Source: an uncultured Alistipes sp. (GTDB lineage Bacteria; Bacteroidota; Bacteroidia; Bacteroidales; Rikenellaceae). From it: DNA of 64,000 nucleotides. Within the stretch, counting starts at the first letter, position 1; each line of letters opens with the position of its first letter. The position numbers and the translations under genes are program-made. Positions 36,216-43,663 of the stretch are shown one piece after another. The notes below the pieces were generated by a model. That model was not told where the DNA came from. It saw nothing but the letters and a program-made list of their open reading frames with translations, and made no database searches. The stretch covers positions 55,680 to 119,679 of the forward strand of contig CAAGBL010000099.1 of NCBI GenBank assembly GCA_900768045.1. The letters are read 5' to 3'.

Positions 36216-37589
36216 ATGAAGAAACCTATGAGAAAACAACGAAAACCAAGAGAGCACTCGCTCTTTTTGAAGGCATTCCGTGTATATTTGCAATATGTAA
36301 ATTCTGGTCTATATTTCCGCAAGGAGCATATCATTGGCTTGGAGAATGTGCCCGCAGATGGCACGCCCGTAGTTGTGGTCTCTAACCACCAAAACTGCCT
36401 CAACGATCCGTTGTGTGTATGCCTCATGCTCACCGACCGTCGCATGAACTTCATAGCACGTGCCAACGTATTCAAGAACCCAGTATTCAACAAGGCTTTG
36501 CGTGCCATGGGACTACTCCCTGCCTACCGCATGAGCCATGAGGGATTCTCGGCAATCAACAAAAACCGTGAGACGATGGACGACGCTGGTCAGGCACTCA
36601 CCGACGGCGAGACACTTATGCTCTACCCCGAGGCTGACCATCAGGATAAGCGCTGGCTCGGCAAGTTCAAGCTCGGCTACCTACGCATAGCCTTCGAGGC
36701 TGCCGAGAAGATGAACTTCGAGCAGGACGTGATGGTGCTCCCCTCGTGCAACCACTACTCGAACTACTTCCACGCACGTACAGACATGCTCATTAAGTTC
36801 GACCGCCCAATATCGCTCAAACCCTACTACGAGCGTTACAAGGAGTCGCCACGTGAGACTATGATGGAGGTTAACCATATCGTGCGCAACCGCATCCTTG
36901 AGATGATGCTCCATGTCGAGGACCTTGAGCACTACGACGAGATAGACTTCTTGCGTGAGACAGGCTACGGCTATAAGTATGCCACCGAGCATGGCTTCAA
37001 GCCCCGCTTCCTCCCCTCACGCCTAATCTCCGACCAGCAGTTTGTGGCTAAGATGCAGACAGCCACCCAGGAGCAACCCGAAAAGATGGAGGCTATATAT
37101 GAGGATACTAAGCGCCTGTCTGGTGGTCTTAAGGAGCTGGGCTTGCGTGACTGGCTATTCCAGCGCAACCCAGGCATCGGTGCCCTGTTGCTTCGTGGCT
37201 TAGGACTATTGTTGCTCTTGCCACTCTTCATCATATCGATAATCCCTACGTGCCTGATGTTCATCATCCCGAAGCTCTTTATCAGCAAGCTTATCAAGGA
37301 TAATATGTTCCTGAGCTCGTTCAACATCGGCGTTAGCGCCTTTATCTCTGTGCCTATATGCCTTATTGTGCCCGTGGTTCTGCTGTGGGTGTTTGCGGGC
37401 TTCTGGTGGGCTTTGGGCTACTTCGTGGCATTCCCACTAATGTTTATCCTTGCATGGAACTACATGCGTTTATTCCTAAAGTTTGTGGGCGCATGCAAGT
37501 TTACATGTCGTAAGAACCGTGCTAAGGTTGCCGAGTTGCGAGCGCTCCGTGCGTCAATATATGAGCGCCTTGATAAGATTATCGACTAA
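36216..37589 (+). CDS. PlsC-type phospholipid/glycerolipid acyltransferase-like membrane protein
   Basis: 457 residues from the ATG at 36216; an upstream in-frame ATG at 36174 overlaps a TATATTTA promoter-like box. The acyltransferase motif appears as SNHQNCLNDPL, with five residues between H and D rather than the usual four. A later LYPEADHQDKRW segment fits motif III (E-G/A). Two or three membrane helices lie at about 345-420. Probably acylates a glycerolipid in the inner membrane; the exact acceptor is unknown. An SDR gene follows after 3 bases. Confidence 0.83.
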   Translation: MKKPMRKQRKPREHSLFLKAFRVYLQYVNSGLYFRKEHIIGLENVPADGTPVVVVSNHQNCLNDPLCVCLMLTDRRMNFIARANVFKNPVFNKALRAMGLLPAYRMSHEGFSAINKNRETMDDAGQALTDGETLMLYPEADHQDKRWLGKFKLGYLRIAFEAAEKMNFEQDVMVLPSCNHYSNYFHARTDMLIKFDRPISLKPYYERYKESPRETMMEVNHIVRNRILEMMLHVEDLEHYDEIDFLRETGYGYKYATEHGFKPRFLPSRLISDQQFVAKMQTATQEQPEKMEAIYEDTKRLSGGLKELGLRDWLFQRNPGIGALLLRGLGLLLLLPLFIISIIPTCLMFIIPKLFISKLIKDNMFLSSFNIGVSAFISVPICLIVPVVLLWVFAGFWWALGYFVAFPLMFILAWNYMRLFLKFVGACKFTCRKNRAKVAELRALRASIYERLDKIID

Positions 37590-37592
37590 CGT

Positions 37593-38345
37593 ATGAAGCG
37601 AGCTATAATCATCGGAGCCACCTCGGGCATAGGCCGTGAGGTGGCTCGTGCTCTTGCTAAGAGGGGCGTTGTTGTGGGCGTTGCTGGCCGACGTGCCGAG
37701 CGCCTCGTGGAGCTACAAAACGAGTTCGGCGAGGAGAGGGTGCACATTGCCGAGATGGACGTGACACAGGAGGATGCCACCGAGCGCCTCGATGCGCTTA
37801 TTGCCAAGATGGGTGCTCCCGACCTGCTGCTCTACGCCTCGGGCATAGGCAAGCAAAATCCTGAGCTCGACCCCGCTATCGAACTAAATACCGTGGCTAC
37901 CAACTCTGTGGGCATGGTGCGCCTCGTGGTGCACTTTCTTGGCTATGTCAAGCGCTCGTCGGCGTACGACGCTAAGCATAAGGCACACGTTGCCGTTATC
38001 AGCTCCGTGGCAGGCACTAAGGGCATGGGCTCAGCTCCCGCCTACTCGGCAACTAAATCGATGCAGAGCACCTACCTCTCGGCGCTGGCTCAGTATGTGC
38101 GTATGTACGACGTTCCCGCCCAGTTTAGCGACATACGCCCTGGCTTCGTGGCTACCGAGATCCTTAACCCCGAGAAGCGCTATCCTATGCTCATGACCCC
38201 CGCCGCCGCCACACGCCATATCCTGCGAGGCCTCAGGCGCCGCCGCCGTGTCATCATCTTCGACTGGCGCTTTAAGCTCATCGTCCTCCTCTGGCGCCTT
38301 ATCCCCCGCTGCCTCTGGGAGCGCCTGACGATAGTTAAGAACTAG
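37593..38345 (+). CDS. short-chain dehydrogenase/reductase
   Basis: 250 residues. Cofactor loop GATSGIGRE, catalytic YSATK and the preceding serine in VISSVAGT mark an NAD(P)-dependent SDR. The C-terminus is basic with a hydrophobic stretch (FKLIVLLWRLIPRCLW), suggesting membrane association. Tight coupling to the acyltransferase suggests a lipid substrate, which is inference. Confidence 0.9.
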   Translation: MKRAIIIGATSGIGREVARALAKRGVVVGVAGRRAERLVELQNEFGEERVHIAEMDVTQEDATERLDALIAKMGAPDLLLYASGIGKQNPELDPAIELNTVATNSVGMVRLVVHFLGYVKRSSAYDAKHKAHVAVISSVAGTKGMGSAPAYSATKSMQSTYLSALAQYVRMYDVPAQFSDIRPGFVATEILNPEKRYPMLMTPAAATRHILRGLRRRRRVIIFDWRFKLIVLLWRLIPRCLWERLTIVKN

Positions 38346-38378
38346 TTAAGCGGTATTACTATTTTAAGTACGCCTCTA

Positions 38379-38416
38379 TAAATTCGCCTCTTGCTCGATA
38401 GCGGGAGGCGAATTTA
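38379..38416 (+). terminator. terminator after the acyltransferase-SDR pair
   Basis: TAAATTCGCCTC and GAGGCGAATTTA pair over 12 bp with a 14-base loop. Confidence 0.75.
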
Positions 38417-38805
38417 TGTATTCTATTCGAACAATGTCCCCCGAAGAGTGTTGTTCGTTTGGGAAATATTTTCTAAATTTGTAGTGCTATTCGGATAGAG
38501 TAGCAGACATATTGAAAGTGTTTTTCGCAGTCCTTGTTAGAAAATGTGGAAGTTTTCAAGACAGTAGGATAACGAGCAGCACTCATTTCTTGTATAGTTA
38601 TGTGGCTGTACGCATTTTGCGTATCTATCCCCATACTATCCAAGTGTGGGGCATTGTATTCGTTTATTACTGTCAGGTCTTTCCACAACCTTCTAACAAA
38701 TAAACGGGAATCATCTCCACACTTTCTTTTTTATATACTAATCCACCGCATAGGAGATGCTACGGTAATAAGTCTTGAAATTTTATGTTTCAAAATTATA
38801 TTACT
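38417..38805. other. gene-free stretch with one promoter box
   Basis: About 390 bases. A TAAATTTG box (38474-38481, plus) fits the Bacteroidetes -7 consensus and may start a long (~320-base) leader for the surface lipoprotein. Short frames on both strands have no recognisable features. No RNA gene was seen. Confidence 0.45.
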
Positions 38806-40944
38806 ATGAAAAAGCTATTAACACTATTTGCCATTGCATTGGCAGTTGTAGTGTCATCGTGCAGTAAGTTCGATGACTCTGCTATTTGGGACAAGCTCAA
38901 TGAACAGGAGCAAACCCTTAATGACCACGAGAAGCGTATTGCAGCCCTTGAGGAGTTGTGCAAGCAAATGAACACAAACATCAATGCTCTTCAGACACTT
39001 GTTGAGGCTTTGGAGAAGAGAGACTATATTACCAATGTCTCTCCAGTGCGTGAGGATGGTGTGGTTGTGGGTTACACTATTTCATTTGCAAGCAGCGACA
39101 CTATTACAATCTATAACGGTAAAGACGGTGTTGATGGTACAGACGGCAAAGATGGTTACACCCCTCAGATTGGTGTTATGAAGGACACCGATGGTATCTA
39201 TTATTGGACTATTGACGGTGAGTGGCTACTCGACGGTAAGGGTAACAAGATTAAGGCAGTTGGAGAGGATGGCCGTGATGGTCAGGACGGTACTGATGGT
39301 ACAAATGGCTCTAATGGTAGCAATGGTCAAGATGGAGAGGATGGTACTGATGGTACTGATGGTACTGATGGCCGTGACGGTGTTGATGGTATAACTCCAC
39401 GCTTGAAGATTGAGAATGACTACTGGTATGTGTCATACGATGAGGGTGCAACCTGGATTGAGTTGGGCAAAGCTACTGGTGAGGATGGCGCCGATGGTAG
39501 CGACGGTGCCGACGGCAGTGATGGTGAGGATGGTGATAGCATATTCTCAAGCGTAACTCAAGATGATGAGTATGTATATTTCAACCTTGCCGATGGTACG
39601 ATGATAACCCTGCCTAAGCACGACAAGGAGAATATTCAGTTTGAGGACTTACAGGTTAAAGCAATCTGCTGTAAGAATTGGGACACCAATAATGATGGTG
39701 AACTGTCTTATGCCGAAGCAGCAGCAGTAACTGATATTGGTACTGTGTTTAAGGGTAATACCGGAATCATTGCCTTTACAGAGTTTAGGTATTTTACGGG
39801 ATTAGGATTCGTTGCAGAGGATGCTTTTAACGGATGTTCAAGACTTTGGAAAATAATTATTCCAGAAACAATAACAGAAGTACGTGAAAAAGCGTTTAGA
39901 GGTTGTGCATATTTAGATAGTATCATTATTCCTACCGTTGTCTCCACATTAGAGGATAGTGCATTTTATGGCTGCTCTGGACTTAAAGGTATAATTCTAC
40001 CCGCTAGTATTAATTATATTGGGTCATCTTGTTTCTATGGATGTAGTGGTTGTTTAACAGTAGAGTGTGATATTTTAGACACATATTCTCAGTCAAAATC
40101 TAACAATAATTATTGCTCATCTAACAATGCCAATCATTGGTTATATGGTGCAGAATTTACTCAAATAGCACTTGGAAATAGTGTAAAATATGTTGGTGCA
40201 TATGCATTTAAGGATTATTCTAAAGCTCAGTTTGTCATTCAAAACAATAATCAGATAAATACAATTAGAGAATATGCATTTTATGGCTGCAGTGGTATAA
40301 ACTCTTTGCCAATGAATGAGTCTTTATCCTCAATTGGGGACTATGCTTTCTACGGTTGTTTAGGAATTATAGACCTTATAATCCCTGATAGCGTTTACTA
40401 TTTAGGCAAAAATGCTTTTCAAGGTTGCGTAGGGTTAATTAATATTTCTATTGGCAATGGTATTTCTGATATACTTGAATATACATTTTCAGAATGCAAT
40501 GGATTGTACAATGTATTATTACCTAATAACCTAAAATCTATTGGTGAATACTCGTTCCAGCATTGTGATGGATTAATAGAAATCATTATTCCTGATGAGG
40601 TGCATACCATCGGCAGTCATGCTTTTTATAATTGTGAAGGTTTATCTAGAGTAGTGATAGGAAAAGCTGTTAACAAAATTGAAAATTACGCTTTCCTCCT
40701 TTGCGTTAATATTCAAAGTATCTATTGTAAACCAACTACCCCACCAGCTATTTACTATTATTATAATAATAATTTTGGCAGTTTTCCGTTTAATTCGAAT
40801 ATGACAATATATGTTCCAACAAACTCATTTGGTTACTATAAGCAGTATTATAGCTATAAAAGTGGTGAAATTGTTGTTGATAATTGGTACAAATATGAAT
40901 CTTATCTCGAGCGTTATGATTTTGAAAATAATGCAATCATATAA
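38806..40944 (+). CDS. surface lipoprotein with collagen-like region and BspA-type leucine-rich repeats
   Basis: 712 residues. The ATG at 38806 starts a lipoprotein signal (VSSC lipobox). Next come a coiled-coil segment (about 25-65) of the DUF4988 type, two Gly-Xaa-Asp collagen-like runs (roughly 105-125 and 155-200, plus a short one near 225-240), an EF-hand-like loop (DTNNDGELSYAE), and about ten LRR_5 repeats (AFxGCSxLxxIIIPxxV pattern) to the end. BspA-like proteins mediate adhesion. The first ~850 bases have host-like composition, while the repeat part from about 39.75 kb is clearly more AT-rich, suggesting a spliced-in or exchanged C-terminal module. The GATGGTACT repeats could vary in number. 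Confidence 0.88.
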   Translation: MKKLLTLFAIALAVVVSSCSKFDDSAIWDKLNEQEQTLNDHEKRIAALEELCKQMNTNINALQTLVEALEKRDYITNVSPVREDGVVVGYTISFASSDTITIYNGKDGVDGTDGKDGYTPQIGVMKDTDGIYYWTIDGEWLLDGKGNKIKAVGEDGRDGQDGTDGTNGSNGSNGQDGEDGTDGTDGTDGRDGVDGITPRLKIENDYWYVSYDEGATWIELGKATGEDGADGSDGADGSDGEDGDSIFSSVTQDDEYVYFNLADGTMITLPKHDKENIQFEDLQVKAICCKNWDTNNDGELSYAEAAAVTDIGTVFKGNTGIIAFTEFRYFTGLGFVAEDAFNGCSRLWKIIIPETITEVREKAFRGCAYLDSIIIPTVVSTLEDSAFYGCSGLKGIILPASINYIGSSCFYGCSGCLTVECDILDTYSQSKSNNNYCSSNNANHWLYGAEFTQIALGNSVKYVGAYAFKDYSKAQFVIQNNNQINTIREYAFYGCSGINSLPMNESLSSIGDYAFYGCLGIIDLIIPDSVYYLGKNAFQGCVGLINISIGNGISDILEYTFSECNGLYNVLLPNNLKSIGEYSFQHCDGLIEIIIPDEVHTIGSHAFYNCEGLSRVVIGKAVNKIENYAFLLCVNIQSIYCKPTTPPAIYYYYNNNFGSFPFNSNMTIYVPTNSFGYYKQYYSYKSGEIVVDNWYKYESYLERYDFENNAII

Positions 40945-40956
40945 TTTATCGGTACT

Positions 40957-41373
40957 ATGACTAATGTTTGGGCTAATATAATTTCAGGAACATCCCTTGT
41001 TGTATCCTTAATAGCAATATGCATATCAAGAAAAGCTTATTTGTCTAATTTGAAGGCAAACTTTTTTTGCAACTCTTATCGTATAAATTCAGGTGATAGG
41101 ACTATTACATTTCACATTGAAAATAAGGGTGAGTACGCAAAGATTGAACAAATCAAGGTAATGCAAGGAAATATATCTGTACATAATTGTTTGCCCCTAG
41201 AAATTCATTTCGGGGAGAACGTGGATATAGAGGTGAAGTATAAAGGTGAGGATATTAATGATTTAGTTCGTGAGCGCGTAAAATTGAGATTCCATTATTT
41301 AGATAATGATAATAACGGACATAAATGCTGTCTCACATTAGATAACAAAAAAATATATTTTACATCTTTATAA
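40957..41373 (+). CDS. hypothetical protein with one membrane helix
   Basis: 138 residues, AT-rich, starting 12 bases after the lipoprotein stop. A membrane helix at about 8-28 (ISGTSLVVSLIAICI) is followed by a beta-rich soluble region (RTITFHIENKGEYAKI). No family recognised. Possibly transferred together with the AT-rich 3' part of the lipoprotein gene. Confidence 0.65.
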   Translation: MTNVWANIISGTSLVVSLIAICISRKAYLSNLKANFFCNSYRINSGDRTITFHIENKGEYAKIEQIKVMQGNISVHNCLPLEIHFGENVDIEVKYKGEDINDLVRERVKLRFHYLDNDNNGHKCCLTLDNKKIYFTSL

Positions 41374-41404
41374 TCTAATGTTAGTATAACATATTAGGAG
41401 CGTT

Positions 41405-41602
41405 ATGAAACAAACAAAAATATATATGCCGACTATTGGTAGCATTTACCAATATGATAATATATCAAGAATGGTAGAAGAGCTTAACCAACTTGGAATT
41501 TATAACAATGTACACTGTTATGTAGAGTATGATGAAAATGATTTAGAATTAGATGCCAAGGTACATGAAATATTTGCAAAACATAACTATCCATGGCGTT
41601 AA
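41405..41602 (+). CDS. small hypothetical protein
   Basis: 65 residues with balanced amino-acid content (MKQTKIYMPTIGSIYQYD...), preceded by GGAG at 41397-41400 and followed by a terminator at 41611. No family recognised. AT-rich like the preceding gene. Confidence 0.55.
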   Translation: MKQTKIYMPTIGSIYQYDNISRMVEELNQLGIYNNVHCYVEYDENDLELDAKVHEIFAKHNYPWR

Positions 41603-41610
41603 ACTGTATT

Positions 41611-41633
41611 AAAGGGAGGTCAATCCTCCCTTT
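41611..41633 (+). terminator. terminator hairpin before tRNA-Gly
   Basis: AAAGGGAGG-TCAAT-CCTCCCTTT, a perfect 9-bp stem with a 5-base loop, just after the 65-residue gene. Confidence 0.7.
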
Positions 41634-41841
41634 CCTTATGCCTTATCAGTTACTTTGACCCTCTCCAATACCCTCTCAATATCCTCCACCGAGCTAATCT
41701 TCACAATTCCCCCATCAATCCCATCGCCCCCATTTTCGCTATGGCGAGTGCTATTTATCTGCGGATTTTTGGTGTTTTTGTGCCGAAAAAGGGGCAAAAA
41801 CAGGAAATTTTGCAAAAAATGAGAAAAAAGTTGCGAAAAAA

Positions 41842-41872
41842 TTTGCAGATTAAAAAATATGGTGTACCTTTG
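41842..41872 (+). promoter_or_regulatory. promoter of tRNA-Gly
   Basis: TTTG (41842-41845), 19 bases, TACCTTTG (41865-41872): a full match to the Bacteroidetes -33/-7 promoter, 45 bases before the tRNA. Confidence 0.8.
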
Positions 41873-41917
41873 CACTCGCAATCGAAAAACATTGCACACG
41901 TAAATTTTAAATGTACT

Positions 41918-41993
41918 GCGGAAATAGCTCAGTTGGTAGAGCACAACCTTGCCAAGGTTGGGGTCGCGAGTTCGAGTCTCGTTTTCCGCTCCA
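41918..41993 (+). tRNA. tRNA-Gly (GCC)
   Basis: 76 bases with encoded CCA. Acceptor stem GCGGAAA/TTTCCGC, anticodon stem CAACC/GGTTG with loop TTGCCAA (anticodon GCC), and T-arm loop TTCGAGT. The tyrosine recombinase gene starts about 295 bases downstream, so the 3' end of this tRNA is the likely integration site of the island. Confidence 0.96.
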
Positions 41994-42024
41994 GGAGTCC
42001 AAATAAAAAAGGACAAAGTAACGA

Positions 42025-42059
42025 AAAACCTCTTTGAAACGCTGTTTCAGAGAGGTTTT
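42025..42059 (+). terminator. terminator after tRNA-Gly
   Basis: AAAACCTCT...AGAGGTTTT with inner TGAAAC/GTTTCA: about 15 paired positions with one mismatch and a 3-base loop, followed by CTCATTTTT. Confidence 0.8.
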
Positions 42060-42124
42060 CTCATTTTTGGTCCGATAGTCCAAAACCCGAAAATCACCTA
42101 TTTCTGATGTACATAGTGTTACAC

Positions 42125-42188
42125 ACCGTTACAAATAACCCTATTTTTGATTTTATGTAACGGTTGCAACGAATCTATGTAACGGTTG
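42125..42188. promoter_or_regulatory. repeated TGTAACGGT boxes upstream of the integrase
   Basis: TGTAACGGTTG occurs at 42156-42166 and 42178-42188 (22 bp apart), and its inverse ACCGTTACA at 42125-42133. Repeats of this kind between an attachment site and an integrase gene are often recombinase arm-type or excisionase sites; they might also be operators. Confidence 0.5.
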
Positions 42189-42287
42189 TGGTGGTTAACA
42201 AACTTTCTGTCTGTGGTTTACCTATACTTTTCCTGTACGCCAAATGCGTCAAAAAGTTAGTCAAACACATTAAAAAACCACTATCAG

Positions 42288-43604
42288 ATGAAAAGCACTT
42301 TTCGAATCCTTTTCTACGGGCGAGCAAATGCCGTAAGTCAAGACGGCACAATACCTCTTACCGCCCGTGTATCAATCAATGGAGAACAGACTGCGTTCAG
42401 TATCAAAATGCGTGTTCCTGCTGCAATCTGGGACGGCAAGTCGAGCCGAGCCAAAGGTCGCACACCCGAGGCGGTGCGCATCAACCGCTACCTCGACACT
42501 ATCCACGCACGCTTGATCTCCATCTATCAAAACCTCACCGAGGCTGGCGAGATTGTAACGCCACAGATTCTGCGTGATGAGTTTCTCGGTCTGGGAGCCA
42601 AGAATACCACGTTGCTGACCATTTTTCAGGAGTTTAACGAGCGCCAGGAGAAGCTGATAGGTATCGACATCACCCAATCGACATTCAACAAATTTGACCT
42701 CACAGCACGCCGTTTGGAGGAGTTCCTGCGTGTGAAACGCCATCGCAACGATATTCCGATGCGCCAGGTGGACCGCACCTTTGTACTCGATTTCGAGGCA
42801 TACCTGAAGGTGGAACACGGATTGTCGCTCAACTCCTCGGAGAAGCTAATGCGCATATTCAAACGCATTACGACGATGTGTTTCCGCAATGGTATGATGG
42901 CGCGTGATCCGTTTTGTGATGTGCGCCTGAAAAAGGAGAAGAAGGATCGTGGCTACCTCACCCGTGCCGAGCTCGAACGATTCCTCAACTATAAGCCCGA
43001 TAATAAGCGGCTGGAGCGTGTGAGGGATAGATTTATATTCTGCTGCTTCACGGGCTTCGACTTCTCGACCTCATCGTCGCTAACGCCAAAGAATATCGTG
43101 CTGGCTGACGATGGCAGCACCTGGATTGAGACGCATCGTGTGAAGACGGGCGTGGCCTCGAAAGTCAAGCTGCTCGATATTCCGCTGTCGATACTGCACA
43201 AATACGAGAAGGAGCGCACGAGCGGCTATATCCTGCCGGTTATCAGCAATGCGAAGTATAACGAGTATCTAAAGGAGATTGCGAAGATCCTCGGCATCGA
43301 GAAACGAGTAACCTCACACCTCGCCCGCCATACATTTGCGACAACGGTGACCTATGCCAATGGCGTGTCAATCGAAACGATTAGTAAGATGTTGGGACAC
43401 ACTAAGCTCTCCACGACGCAGATTTATGCCCGTATCGTCGACCAAACCATCAGCCGCGAGATGGACAAACTTTCCGAAACCCTCAGCGGCACGAGCTTTA
43501 GCCTTAGCGGAGGAGCAAGTGAGGAGGGAGAAGCTGATGCCTCAACGGAATCGGCTACCGCAACCGACTCTTCTGTATCATCAACCTCAACCCCAAACTT
43601 ATAA
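42288..43604 (+). CDS. tyrosine recombinase (island integrase)
   Basis: 438 residues. An N-terminal arm/SAM-like domain begins STFRILFYGRANAVSQDG, as in Bacteroides mobile-element integrases. The C-terminal catalytic domain has HLARHTFATT (His and Arg), LGHTKLSTTQIYAR (second His and nucleophile Tyr) and a K in the VKTGVASKVKL hairpin. At the first-arginine position (usually TGLRxSD) the sequence reads TGFDFST, so that Arg is absent, as reported for several Bacteroides integrases such as IntDOT. It ends with an acidic, Ser/Thr-rich tail. It sits next to tRNA-Gly and likely integrates there. Base composition is close to the core genome. Confidence 0.92.
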   Translation: MKSTFRILFYGRANAVSQDGTIPLTARVSINGEQTAFSIKMRVPAAIWDGKSSRAKGRTPEAVRINRYLDTIHARLISIYQNLTEAGEIVTPQILRDEFLGLGAKNTTLLTIFQEFNERQEKLIGIDITQSTFNKFDLTARRLEEFLRVKRHRNDIPMRQVDRTFVLDFEAYLKVEHGLSLNSSEKLMRIFKRITTMCFRNGMMARDPFCDVRLKKEKKDRGYLTRAELERFLNYKPDNKRLERVRDRFIFCCFTGFDFSTSSSLTPKNIVLADDGSTWIETHRVKTGVASKVKLLDIPLSILHKYEKERTSGYILPVISNAKYNEYLKEIAKILGIEKRVTSHLARHTFATTVTYANGVSIETISKMLGHTKLSTTQIYARIVDQTISREMDKLSETLSGTSFSLSGGASEEGEADASTESATATDSSVSSTSTPNL

Positions 43605-43612
43605 ACACAACA

Positions 43613-43639
43613 AAGGTGCCCGACCTCGCCGGGCACCTT
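43613..43639. terminator. bidirectional terminator between integrase and radical-SAM gene
   Basis: AAGGTGCCCG and CGGGCACCTT pair perfectly (10 bp, 7-base loop) between convergent genes. Confidence 0.8.
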
Positions 43640-43663
43640 GTGTATTTGTTGTTTGCTATTATA

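Noticed and set aside
38473..38703. Small genes on either strand before the surface lipoprotein
   Set aside because: Overlapping short frames without a ribosome binding site, family features or terminators.
41636..42016. 126-codon minus-strand frame across tRNA-Gly
   Set aside because: Its ETRTRDPNLGKVVLYQLSYF-like part is the familiar artefact of translating a tRNA backwards. The last ~28 codons look protein-like (IVKISSVEDIERVLERVK) and could be a gene remnant, but this is too little to call.
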